From assembly GCA_903825465.1 (NCBI GenBank), contig CAIKAR010000005.1:1-64000 (forward strand): a stretch of 64,000 nt of DNA, read 5' to 3'. The translations under genes were made by a program, and so were the position numbers. Source of the stretch: an uncultured Hyphomicrobiales bacterium. Its GTDB lineage: Bacteria; Pseudomonadota; Alphaproteobacteria; Rhizobiales; Beijerinckiaceae. The notes beneath the pieces are model-generated. The model did not search any database. It was given only the letters and a program-made list of their open reading frames with translations, and was not told the origin of the DNA. This document shows, one piece after another, positions 9,944 through 19,034 of this stretch (within the stretch, counting starts at the first letter, position 1; the number at the start of each line of letters is the position of its first letter).

Positions 9944-10423
9944 ATGGAACGCCGACGCATTTTCAGGGCGCTCGCCGCCGCCGCCGCGCTGACGCCGTTT
10001 GTCGCGAAGGCGGCGCGCGCCCAGGACAAGACCCAAGACATGGCTAAAGCCAAGAAGGTCCACAAGCTCGTTCTGCACGTCGGCGCCAACAGCGAGGAGT
10101 CGATGAAGACGGCGCTGAACAACGCCAAGAACGCGCACGAGGTTTTCACCGAACGCGGCGACGAGATCGTCATCGAGATCGTCGCCAACTCAAGCGGCCT
10201 GCACATGCTGCGCGACGACACCTCGCCGGTGAAGGCGGAAATCCAGTCGCTGCGCAAGCTTGATCCGAAGGTCGTGTTCTCCGCCTGCAACAACACGAAG
10301 ATGGGCATGGAAAAAAAGGAGGGAAAAACCATTCCCATCATTTCCGAGGCCGTCGTCGTGCCCGCGGGCGTCGTGCGGCTTGTCGAGCTGGAAGAGCAGG
10401 GCTACGCCTATATGCGGCCTTGA
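9944..10423 (+). CDS. Exported DsrE-family-like protein
   Basis: N-term MERRRIFRALAAAAALTPFVAKAARA (Tat-like), HKLVLHVGANSEESMKTALNNAKNAHE DsrE/DsrF-like core. Confidence 0.7.
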   Translation: MERRRIFRALAAAAALTPFVAKAARAQDKTQDMAKAKKVHKLVLHVGANSEESMKTALNNAKNAHEVFTERGDEIVIEIVANSSGLHMLRDDTSPVKAEIQSLRKLDPKVVFSACNNTKMGMEKKEGKTIPIISEAVVVPAGVVRLVELEEQGYAYMRP

Positions 10424-10474
10424 GCCCGCGACGCCGTCCAGCCCAAACGCTATCGAGAAGCCATCGAGGAAGCC

Positions 10475-11461
10475 ATGTCGTTATCCGTTCGTCCGTTTCT
10501 CGCGGCCGCCGCGTTGGCCGCTGTCGCCGCGCTGTCGCCGGCGCGCGCGCAAACGCCCGCGCCGGCGGCTTGGGCACCGCCCGATTTGAAGAAGCTGCCC
10601 GACGACGCCTGGGGCAAGCTGGTGCGCTATGGCCGCGACCTCAACACCAACACCCCGGCGTTGCTCGGGCCGGAAGCCGTCAACGCCTCCATGCGTTTTT
10701 CAGGCTCGAACCTGTCGTGCCAGAATTGCCACCTCGAAGCGGGCGCGAAGAAGTTCGGCCTGCCCTATGTCGGCGTCTATGGCGATTTCCCGCAGTACCG
10801 CGCCCGCGAGGGCGAGGTCGGCACCATCGAGGACCGCGTCAACGGCTGCATGACGCGCAGCATGAACGGCAAGCCGCTGCCGCTTGACAGCCTGGAGATG
10901 AAGGCAATGACGGCCTACATCAAATTCCTGTCCACCGGCGTGCCGGTGGGCGCGCCGACGACGGGGCGCGGCGCCGGCGCGATCGCCGAATTGACGCGGG
11001 CCGCCGATCCCGAGCGCGGCAAGGCTGTTTACGCGGAGACCTGCGTCGCGTGTCATGGCCCGGATGGGCAGGGCAAGCGGCGTGGACAGGTTGGCGACGG
11101 CAAGGGCTACGAATTTCCGCCGCTCTGGGGCCCCGACAGCTTCAACGACGGCGCCGGGATGAACCGCCTGATCGCCGCGGCGAACTTCATCCACTCGAAC
11201 ATGCCGAATGGCGTGAGCGCCGACAATCCCCTCCTGTCGGACGAGGATTCGTGGGATGTCGCGGCCTATGTGCAGAGCCAGCCTCGGCCCCACAAGGACG
11301 CGCTGGACAAGGATTTCCCAGTGCGAACGGAAAAGCCCGTCGACGCCGGCTATGGCCCCTACCCCGACGCTTTCGAACAGTCGGCGCACAGGCTTGGACC
11401 GTTCACGCCGATCCGCGCCGCGATCAAGACGCTGGCGGCGGAAGCCGCCAAGGGGAAATAG
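10475..11461 (+). CDS. Dihaem cytochrome c, TsdA-like (thiosulfate dehydrogenase family)
   Basis: Two CXXCH motifs (CQNCH, CVACH); GVYGDFPQYRAREGEVGTIEDRVNGCMTRSMNGKPL. Confidence 0.8.
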   Translation: MSLSVRPFLAAAALAAVAALSPARAQTPAPAAWAPPDLKKLPDDAWGKLVRYGRDLNTNTPALLGPEAVNASMRFSGSNLSCQNCHLEAGAKKFGLPYVGVYGDFPQYRAREGEVGTIEDRVNGCMTRSMNGKPLPLDSLEMKAMTAYIKFLSTGVPVGAPTTGRGAGAIAELTRAADPERGKAVYAETCVACHGPDGQGKRRGQVGDGKGYEFPPLWGPDSFNDGAGMNRLIAAANFIHSNMPNGVSADNPLLSDEDSWDVAAYVQSQPRPHKDALDKDFPVRTEKPVDAGYGPYPDAFEQSAHRLGPFTPIRAAIKTLAAEAAKGK

Positions 11462-11505
11462 AGCGCAAGACGCTGGCGGCGCGGCCCCCAAGGCGAAATA
11501 GAGCG
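11425..11505 (+). repeat. ~40-bp imperfect tandem duplication spanning the stop codon of the TsdA-like gene
   Basis: CAAGACGCTGGCGGCGGAAGCCGCCAAGGGGAAATAGAGCG followed directly by CAAGACGCTGGCGGCGCGGCCCCCAAGGCGAAATAGAGCG. Confidence 0.9.
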
Positions 11506-11546
11506 GTCGCCGGCGGCGTCATCGACAAGCGAGCGACCAAACGAAG

Positions 11547-11580
11547 CGGCCTTCTCCTCGTCAAAGGAGAAGGCCGTTTT
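11547..11580 (+). terminator. Intrinsic terminator after the TsdA-like gene
   Basis: CGGCCTTCTCCT-CGTCAA-AGGAGAAGGCCG-TTTT, 12-bp perfect stem. Confidence 0.85.
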
Positions 11581-11611
11581 CGCATGCGCCCAGGGTTCGA
11601 CGCCCGCCGCC

Positions 11612-13822
11612 TCAGTGCGCCAGCGGGTCCGGACGCATCTGGATTTTGAAGACCCGCGGGCGCTCGCCCTTGCCGGTCTCGCTGTGGAACATGGCGCGCG
11701 TGCCCGACGTGGTCCAGAGGCCGCGACCCTTCCAGCCCGCGTTCGGATCGTCGATGCGGCCATCGACGTTCTTCGTGAAGAAGCCCGCCGGATAGGGCAC
11801 ATGCAGCGTCACCATCTTGCCGTTGACGAGCGCCGTGATGGCCTCGCCGCCGTTGGTCATCGCCAGCGGAACGTCGTTGCCGAGACCAAGCGTGTTGTAG
11901 CGGTCCACCCACACGTAATAGGCGTGCTCGGACGACATGTCCGCGCCGTTCATTTTCGGCCCGGGGAACTCGTACAGCGTCCAGCCCTCGTAGCACTGCT
12001 CGCCGGTGACCGTGTTCGGGCCCTTCAGCGTTTCCTTGCATTTCGAGCGGTCGAAACTCGCCATCTGGCCGCTGGCGAGCGCCGTCCAGACAACGCCTTT
12101 GGTGTCGACATCGACGCCGCGCGGGCCAAACGTGCCCTTCGGCGGCTGGAACAACTCGGTCATGCCGGTGTTGACGGGGTCCGCGCCGGGGATGAAGCGG
12201 ATCAGGTAGCCCGGCTGCGACAAGCGGGAAAAGCCGATGTCCATCGACTGACCCCAGATGGAATCGTCGGCCGGGCTCGGCTGCACGCCGTAGAAGCCCG
12301 CTATCACGCGCTTCTGCTTGTTGGGATCGATCGGCGCCTTCTCGTCGACATAGTCGCCGCGCTTGCCAAGGCCCGGCACATCGACGATTTCCGGCGCCCA
12401 GCCCTGCGCCTTGTTCACGTCGCCGGTCTCCTTGAACACTTTCGTGTTGAGCCAGCCGATGGCGACGGCGGCCGGGCCGCCGGCGCTCGTCCACAACGTG
12501 TTGTCCTTGTCGTGGCCGAAATAGAGATGGTGCGTGCCGAAGCACGTGTTGATCAGCGAGAATTTCCGCGTCGCCGGATCGTAGTAGGACATTTCGCGGC
12601 CGGCGGCGGCGATCGGCGCGAGCTTCGCGGCGGGGAGCGCGTCGGGCCCGGCCTTGCAATCCGAAGGGTTCGCCAGCGGCCTGATGCGGGCGGTGAACCA
12701 AAGCTTGGCGTCCTGATCCATCATGACGTTGTGGATCGAGGTGTGGCTGTCCCAAATCGGATCCTCGCCCCAGAAGACCGACGGTCCCTTCGGGTCTTCC
12801 CGGGTGGTCGGGGTTTTCGGATCGGCGTAGGGATGCGTGATCTTCGACGCCTTGTTGGCGACCGGGTCGAGCACCGGCACGTCGTCGGTGGATTCCTCCG
12901 GCGAGCCGTAGATCAGGCCGTTCGCGTTGACCGTGGGGTTGCGCTTGTCGGTCGAAACCGCGTCATGCAGGTAGGTGAAGGGCTCGGCCCAGTCCCACAA
13001 CGTCACGACCATGTTGCGCTCGACGCCGGTGGGGCGCGACGGCTTGTCGGCGGGAAGCTCGCCCTTGGCGACGCGGTCCGTCCAGTCGCCGAAGTTTTGC
13101 AGGCCGAGGTCCGGCCCGAGGCGCGCGATGGCCGTGTTCATGCCCGCCATCGCCTGGCCGGACGCGATGCGGCGCATCCACATGTCGGCGGAAGTCTTGA
13201 ATTCCTTTTCTCCGACCGTTTCGGCCAGCGCCTGCACGTTGGGCGAGCGAACATTGCGCGAGCCGAGCGCGTGGCAGGACTGGCACGAGTTCTTGATGGT
13301 GTCGACCCAGTCGCCCTGGGTTTTCATGAACGTCGGAATGCCGTTGCCGGGATTCTTGTCCGTCTTCGTGCCCGGGAACTGGTCCACGGCCGGAATTTTC
13401 AGCATCGAGTACCAGTACATGCCGGGATAATACGCCGCGGCCGCGGCCGGCGTCGGCGCGATCTTCGCCGCGAGGTTCAGGTTCTTGCCGGGCTCGCCAT
13501 CGACCTTGTCGGAGTCGACAAGCCCATAGCCGCGCACCCACACTTTGTATTTCGCCTTCGGCAGATCGGGCATTTCATAACGCCCCTGATCGTCGGTGAC
13601 GACGATCTTCGCGTATTTCGTTGGGAGATCGGTGGTCTCGGCGACAACCCAGACGCCGGCTTCCGGCCCCGCGGAGCTGGTGACGACGCCGCCGATATCG
13701 GATGGGCCGATTGAGACGGCCGCCGGCGCGGCGTTCTGCGCCCGCGCGGAAATAATCGTCGTGGAGAGCAGCGCGGCGAAGGCCGCCGCCGTCAGGCCCG
13801 CGTGGCGCGTTTGGATGTGCAT
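11612..13822 (-). CDS. Exported carboxypeptidase-regulatory-like domain / mono-haem cytochrome c / beta-propeller-like protein (paralogue A)
   Basis: Signal peptide; IGGVVTSSAGPEAGVWVVAETTDL..DDQGRYEMPDLP; CQSCHALG; propeller-like GVDVDTKGVVWTALASGQMASFDRSKCK. Confidence 0.8.
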   Translation of the reverse strand: MHIQTRHAGLTAAAFAALLSTTIISARAQNAAPAAVSIGPSDIGGVVTSSAGPEAGVWVVAETTDLPTKYAKIVVTDDQGRYEMPDLPKAKYKVWVRGYGLVDSDKVDGEPGKNLNLAAKIAPTPAAAAAYYPGMYWYSMLKIPAVDQFPGTKTDKNPGNGIPTFMKTQGDWVDTIKNSCQSCHALGSRNVRSPNVQALAETVGEKEFKTSADMWMRRIASGQAMAGMNTAIARLGPDLGLQNFGDWTDRVAKGELPADKPSRPTGVERNMVVTLWDWAEPFTYLHDAVSTDKRNPTVNANGLIYGSPEESTDDVPVLDPVANKASKITHPYADPKTPTTREDPKGPSVFWGEDPIWDSHTSIHNVMMDQDAKLWFTARIRPLANPSDCKAGPDALPAAKLAPIAAAGREMSYYDPATRKFSLINTCFGTHHLYFGHDKDNTLWTSAGGPAAVAIGWLNTKVFKETGDVNKAQGWAPEIVDVPGLGKRGDYVDEKAPIDPNKQKRVIAGFYGVQPSPADDSIWGQSMDIGFSRLSQPGYLIRFIPGADPVNTGMTELFQPPKGTFGPRGVDVDTKGVVWTALASGQMASFDRSKCKETLKGPNTVTGEQCYEGWTLYEFPGPKMNGADMSSEHAYYVWVDRYNTLGLGNDVPLAMTNGGEAITALVNGKMVTLHVPYPAGFFTKNVDGRIDDPNAGWKGRGLWTTSGTRAMFHSETGKGERPRVFKIQMRPDPLAH

Positions 13823-13876
13823 GTGCCGCCTCCCTTGAAGCCGCCCATCCGGCGGGGCCGGAGAGCTCCAGAGTTT

Positions 13877-13909
13877 CCGTCGGCGCCCGCGCGCCGACGG
13901 TTTTTTTTT
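13877..13909 (+). terminator. Strong + strand intrinsic terminator between two minus-strand genes
   Basis: CCGTCGGCGC-CCGC-GCGCCGACGG followed by T9; no T tract on the minus-strand side. Confidence 0.75.
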
Positions 13910-13913
13910 GTTT

Positions 13914-16067
13914 TTAGTCCGCCAATGGATTGGGACGAACCTGCATGTGAACCGCGAGAGGCGTCGTGCCCTTGCCGCCTTCCTTCAGCCACGGCACGCG
14001 GTCGCCGCTGGCGACCCAGACTCCGCGGCCTTTCCAGCCGGCGTTGGCGTCGTCAATGCGGCCGTCAAGCCCCTTGGCGTAGAAGCTGAGCGGATAGGGG
14101 ACGCGCAACACGACCCACTTGCCGTTGACAAGCGCGAGCAAGGCGTCGTTCTCGTTGCCGGTCGAGATCGGAACGTCGTTGCCCAGGCCCAGCGTGTTGT
14201 GCTGATCGACCCAGGTGTAGTAGCTCGCCTCGGCGCTGTTTTTGCCGATGCCAGCGAAGCCCGGGCCGGGATATTGGTAGAAGCTCCAACCTTCGGGGCA
14301 TTGGTCGCCAGTCGCCTTCGGACCGTTCGCCGGCTCCTTGCACTTGCGCCGGTCGAACGCGCCAAGGTGGCCGCTCGCCAGCGACACCCAGACGACGCCC
14401 TTGCTGTCGATATCGCCGCCGCGCGGACCGAAATGCGCGCCGTCCTTCGGCAGATTGTAGGCTTCCGCCAGCGAGGTGTTCGGCGGATTGTCGCCGGGTA
14501 TCATACGCACCACGCCGCCCGGTCCGCCAAACACGCCGACCGTGCCCCAGACGGAGCTGTCGACCGGGCTTGGCATGACGGCGTAATAGCCGCCGTTCAG
14601 GCGCTTGTCGCGCTGGGGATCGACGGGATCCGACGGGCTGACATAGGCCTCCGGCTTGCCCGTCGCCTTGATGTCGAGGATCAACGGCGTCCAGCCCTGC
14701 GATTTCTCGGCGTCGCCGGTTTCCCGGAACTTCTTGGTGTCGAGCCAGCCCACGACCGGGCCGCCGCCGCTGGTCCAAAGCGTGTCGTTGGCGTCGAAGC
14801 CGAATTGCAGATGATGGTCGGTGAAACACGTGTCCACGAACGTGTATTTCATCGTTTTCATGTCGATGAAGCCCAACTGGCGCGGGCTTTTGTCGAGCGG
14901 GAACAATTTGGCGGAGGGATTTTCCGAGCCCTTTTTGCAGAACGCCGGATTATCGACCGCGCGTCCGGCGGCGGTCAGCCACAGGTTGCCCTGCTCGTCG
15001 AACATGGAGTTGTGGTTGTTGATCCGGTTCGACCAGTATTTCTCGTTGCCCCAATAGGCCGAGGGCTGGTTCGGCTTGAGTTCGGCCGCGTGGCCAGGCC
15101 CCAGCGATTCCGGCATGTCGGCGTCGCGCACCGGCACGTGGAATGTGCCGGCGGTGTTCGCGACCGGATCGACCCACGGGATGTCATCGGTGGAATATTC
15201 GGTCGAGCCCCAAACCTTGCCGTAGGCGTTGACGCTCGGGTTGCGCTTGTCGGTCGAGATGGCGTCGTGAACATAGGTGTGGGCGCTGCCAAATCCCCAC
15301 ATCGTCAGCACTCTGTTGCGCTCGACGCCCTGCGGCCGCGGCGGTTTTTCCTTCGGCAAATTCCCCTTGGCGACGCCGTCGGTCCACGCGCCGAAATACT
15401 TGAACGGCACGCCGGCGAGGTCGCCCGCCAGCGGCGTCACCATGTTCAGCGCCGACTGGCCGGACTGCACGCGGCGCTCCCACGCCTCCTCCCCCGTCTT
15501 GAAGTGCGAGAAGGCGGCTGGAAGCGTGCGCGTCGCCTCCTGTCCGAGCTGGTGGCAACCCACGCAGTCCCGGTTCTTCATTTTGGTGAGCCATTCCTCT
15601 TGCGTCACCTTCTCGGGAATGTCGCTCTTGCCGCCGAACTGGTCTTTGCCCGGGATGCCCAGCATCGAATACCAATAGATCGCCGGGTAGTAGTGCGCCG
15701 CTTCGGCCTCCGACGGCGCGACGACCGCCGTGATGTTCATGCTTTGATGCGGCACGCCGTGCATTTTCGGCGAATCCACGAGGCCGTAGCCGCGCGACCA
15801 CACCTGATAGTTCGCCTCGGGCAGATCGGGCAGAACGTAGCGGCCCTTGTCGTCGGTGACGACGATTTTGACGAAGCGCGTTCCCAGATCGTTGGTTTCG
15901 GCGACCACCCATACGCCGGCTTCAGGCCCCTTGGCGCTGGCGACGACGCCCGAAATGTCCTTCGGACCCGGGGCCGGCGCCTGCGCGCGCGCGCCGACGA
16001 TGGTGGACGACATGAGCGCCGCGACGAAAGCCGCCCGTCGCGCGTATAGGTTGATTGGTTCCGACAT
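13914..16067 (-). CDS. Carboxypeptidase-regulatory-like domain / mono-haem cytochrome c / beta-propeller-like protein (paralogue B)
   Basis: Same architecture as 11612-13822: ISGVVASAKGPEAGVWVVAETNDL; CVGCHQLG; GGDIDSKGVVWVSLASGHLGAFDRRKCKEP. Confidence 0.8.
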   Translation of the reverse strand: MSEPINLYARRAAFVAALMSSTIVGARAQAPAPGPKDISGVVASAKGPEAGVWVVAETNDLGTRFVKIVVTDDKGRYVLPDLPEANYQVWSRGYGLVDSPKMHGVPHQSMNITAVVAPSEAEAAHYYPAIYWYSMLGIPGKDQFGGKSDIPEKVTQEEWLTKMKNRDCVGCHQLGQEATRTLPAAFSHFKTGEEAWERRVQSGQSALNMVTPLAGDLAGVPFKYFGAWTDGVAKGNLPKEKPPRPQGVERNRVLTMWGFGSAHTYVHDAISTDKRNPSVNAYGKVWGSTEYSTDDIPWVDPVANTAGTFHVPVRDADMPESLGPGHAAELKPNQPSAYWGNEKYWSNRINNHNSMFDEQGNLWLTAAGRAVDNPAFCKKGSENPSAKLFPLDKSPRQLGFIDMKTMKYTFVDTCFTDHHLQFGFDANDTLWTSGGGPVVGWLDTKKFRETGDAEKSQGWTPLILDIKATGKPEAYVSPSDPVDPQRDKRLNGGYYAVMPSPVDSSVWGTVGVFGGPGGVVRMIPGDNPPNTSLAEAYNLPKDGAHFGPRGGDIDSKGVVWVSLASGHLGAFDRRKCKEPANGPKATGDQCPEGWSFYQYPGPGFAGIGKNSAEASYYTWVDQHNTLGLGNDVPISTGNENDALLALVNGKWVVLRVPYPLSFYAKGLDGRIDDANAGWKGRGVWVASGDRVPWLKEGGKGTTPLAVHMQVRPNPLAD

Positions 16068-16219
16068 TCATAGACCTCCCGGCGTAAAGCCCGGCGCCTG
16101 TTCGGCGCTCCGGATTCTCGCCCGCATTCTGCACCTTGCGGATGACGGCGGCAAGCGGATTCCCACTCCGACCAGCCGCTCAACGCCAGCGCCGCGCGGC
16201 GGGCGCCGGCCCACCGGTT

Positions 16220-18070
16220 TCAATCCTTGCGCCCCGACGTGTGGCCGCGGTCGCCCTCGCCCGGCGCGCCAACATCCACGCGCGCGTCGATGACATATTG
16301 ACCACCAGCCCGCACGACCTTCTCGCCGCGTTCCAGCGCCGCCGCGAAATCCACCGCGTTCATGACGGGCCCCTCGCCGTCGAGGCCTTGCGCCTTCGCC
16401 ATGGCGACAAGGTCGATCGTCGGCCGCACCATCTCCTGACCGACGAACTTGTTCTCGACAGGCCGGCCGCGCTGAACCGCCATGCGCTCCTGATGCGCGA
16501 CGTCGTTGTAGTAAACCTGGTTGTTGGCGATCACCACCAGCAGCGGTATGCCCATGTGCGCCGCCGTCCAGAAAGCGTTGCCGCCCATGGTGAAATCGCC
16601 GTCGCCGATGACCGTCATCGGCAGGCGCCCGGAGCCCTTGATCGCGAGCGCGGTGCCAATGGCGTTGGAAGGGCCCGAGCCGACGCCGCCGCCGCCGTCG
16701 AAGCCGGCGAAATCAAGCGGATGCTTGAAACTCACGGTGTCCGAAGGCCAGCCAAGCGCGTAGCCCGCCATCGTCACCTCGCGCTTGTCGCAGAAATCGC
16801 GCACGACGAGCGCGAGATCGCGCAGGCCCATGACGCCCTCGGGACGCGGCTTGCCCAGCGCCACGGAGACGCGCGGCGGCCACTTCGGCGCGGCCTTCGC
16901 ATTCTCCCCGCGCAGGCGCCGCACGGCGTCCAGCAACGGCCGCACGAGTTGGTCGGGCGAACTCAGAATCTTCAGATCCACCGGCGGCAGGCCGAAATGA
17001 TCCATGCTCCAGCCGTTGTGGAGATAATCGTCGACGGTGCAGTGGATGACCTTTGACGCGACATCCACGCCCTTGCCGAGCGTGAGTTCGAAGTGGCCCT
17101 TCAAATCCATCCAATCGAGCGACAGGACGACGTCGGCCTCTTTCACAATGTTCGCGGAGGCGGGCGACGGCCGGAAACGCGGTTCAACCAGATGCAGCGG
17201 ATGCTCCGTCGGAAACGCCGGCGCGAGCTTCATGTCGGTCAGCACGGCGGCGCCAATCGCTTCGGCGAGTTCCACGCGAAGGTCCCAGTCCTTGATCGAA
17301 CGCGACACACGCCCCATCAGGATGACCGGCTTCTTCGCGTCCACGAGCATCCGCGCGGCCTGTTCCACCACTTCTCCCGAAGGGGCCGGCGGCGACCCGG
17401 GTTGAAAACGCGCCATGTCGGGAAAACGGATTTCCTTTTCGAGCTTCGATTCCTGCAAGCCGACATCGAGGCACACGTAGGTCGGCCCGAAGGGATGCGT
17501 CGCGGCGATCTGCCAGGCCCGGGTGATCGACTCGACGGCGGCGCCGGCCGAGCGCGGCTCGTCGTCCCATTTCGTGTAGTGGCGGATCAGCGCGCCCTGG
17601 TCCTTCGACGTGTGGATCCAGTCGATCCAGGGCCGCCGCTCCTCCGCGTCGCCGGGGCCCGTCGCGCCGAGTATCAGCACGGGATCCCTGGCGCACCACG
17701 CGTTGAAAACCGCCATCGTCGCGTGCATGAGCCCGACGTTCGAATGCACGGCGACCGCCATCGGCTTTTCCGTGATCTTGGCGTAGCCCTGCGCGATGCC
17801 AACCGCGTGCTCCTCGTGCAGGCACACCATCATCTGGGGATCGCGGTTGCCGAGATAGTTCACGAGACTGTCGTGCAGGCCGCGATAGCTCGCGCCCGGC
17901 GTCAACGCGATAAAGCGCACGTCGAGGCGGCGAAGCGTTTCCGCCATCGCGTCGGAAGCCCATTCCAACCGCGCGTTGGAGTTTTTCAGCAAGGGATCCT
18001 TGCCGTCGAACCGCGCCGTCGCCAGCGCGACCTCCCTGACGCCCGCCTTGCCGCCCTCGTTCCCGCTCAT
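16220..18070 (-). CDS. Thiamine-pyrophosphate-dependent enzyme, acetolactate synthase/benzoylformate decarboxylase-like
   Basis: HEEHAVGIAQGYAKITEKPMAVAVHSNVGLMHA; ThDP motif VIGDGDFTMGGNAFWTAAHMGIPLLVVIANNQVYYND. Confidence 0.88.
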   Translation of the reverse strand: MSGNEGGKAGVREVALATARFDGKDPLLKNSNARLEWASDAMAETLRRLDVRFIALTPGASYRGLHDSLVNYLGNRDPQMMVCLHEEHAVGIAQGYAKITEKPMAVAVHSNVGLMHATMAVFNAWCARDPVLILGATGPGDAEERRPWIDWIHTSKDQGALIRHYTKWDDEPRSAGAAVESITRAWQIAATHPFGPTYVCLDVGLQESKLEKEIRFPDMARFQPGSPPAPSGEVVEQAARMLVDAKKPVILMGRVSRSIKDWDLRVELAEAIGAAVLTDMKLAPAFPTEHPLHLVEPRFRPSPASANIVKEADVVLSLDWMDLKGHFELTLGKGVDVASKVIHCTVDDYLHNGWSMDHFGLPPVDLKILSSPDQLVRPLLDAVRRLRGENAKAAPKWPPRVSVALGKPRPEGVMGLRDLALVVRDFCDKREVTMAGYALGWPSDTVSFKHPLDFAGFDGGGGVGSGPSNAIGTALAIKGSGRLPMTVIGDGDFTMGGNAFWTAAHMGIPLLVVIANNQVYYNDVAHQERMAVQRGRPVENKFVGQEMVRPTIDLVAMAKAQGLDGEGPVMNAVDFAAALERGEKVVRAGGQYVIDARVDVGAPGEGDRGHTSGRKD

Positions 18071-18249
18071 TCACGCTTCCTCCATGGCGCCGCCGCCGTT
18101 TCGGGGTTTTACCCCGGCCCGGCGCAAAGTCGAATCCGCGGCGACGCGGCGCGCGCTATTCCGGTGGCCCGCGAAATATGTTTAAGTCGCCGCGACGACC
18201 GCCAACATAAAGGCCGCGGGTCGACGCCACGCGGCCTAGAGGAAACAAC

Positions 18250-19020
18250 GTGAGGATTCTCTTTCTCAACCAGGCGCCCCTGGTGCCCAACAAGAATCCT
18301 CCCTACGACATCGCCGGCGTCACACGCCAATTGATGTCCTACGCGTCGCCCGGCACCACCATCGAACTCGGCTTTCCCGACAACTCCGACGGCGCCGGCG
18401 TGATGGAGGCCATAGGATCGCAGAGCAAGCTCAACGGCCTGCACCACATGATGGAAACGCCGGCGATCGTGCGCAAGATTTTCTGGGCGCAAGAGAACGG
18501 CTACGACGCCGTCATTTGCAGCAACACGTTCGATCCCGGCGTCGATGGCGGCAGGCTGGCGGTCGAGATACCCGTCATCGGCGTGCTGCGCGCCTCGATG
18601 CACGCCGCGCTGACGCTCGCCGACCGGGTCGGCGTCACCGTGCCGCTGCCTTCGCACATTCCCTACACCAGGCGCATCCTGCGCTCGTATGGGCTCGAAC
18701 AGTTCGTCGCCGGCATGGAAGCCATCGACGTCTACGTCGACGTGCAAAAGCGAAAAGCGGAAATTTTCGACATCGCCGTCAGGATTGTCCGCGACCTCGT
18801 TTCACGCGGCGCCGAAATCATTCTGCCGCTCGGCGGCGCGCTGATCCCCTACCAGGTCGATCCGGACGACATCGCGGCGGCGGCGGGCGTGCAGGTGCTC
18901 AACACCAAGGCCATCGGCATCCGCTTCGCCGAACTCTGCGTCAGCCGGAAATGGACGCAAAGCGCGATCACTTATCCGCGCGCCAAGCTGACCCTCGACG
19001 ACTTCGCCAAGAAGCTTTGA
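18250..19020 (+). CDS. Asp/Glu/hydantoin racemase-family protein (paralogue 1)
   Basis: ICSNTFDPGVDGGRLAVEIPVIG; EIILPLGGALIP; GTG start with upstream GAGG. Confidence 0.85.
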   Translation: MRILFLNQAPLVPNKNPPYDIAGVTRQLMSYASPGTTIELGFPDNSDGAGVMEAIGSQSKLNGLHHMMETPAIVRKIFWAQENGYDAVICSNTFDPGVDGGRLAVEIPVIGVLRASMHAALTLADRVGVTVPLPSHIPYTRRILRSYGLEQFVAGMEAIDVYVDVQKRKAEIFDIAVRIVRDLVSRGAEIILPLGGALIPYQVDPDDIAAAAGVQVLNTKAIGIRFAELCVSRKWTQSAITYPRAKLTLDDFAKKL

Positions 19021-19034
19021 GGCGGGAGAAGGCT

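Noticed and set aside
11615-13714. 699-aa + strand ORF
   Set aside because: Shadow frame of the cytochrome/beta-propeller paralogue A; no recognisable domain. The 713-aa ORF at 13908-16049 is the same artefact for paralogue B.
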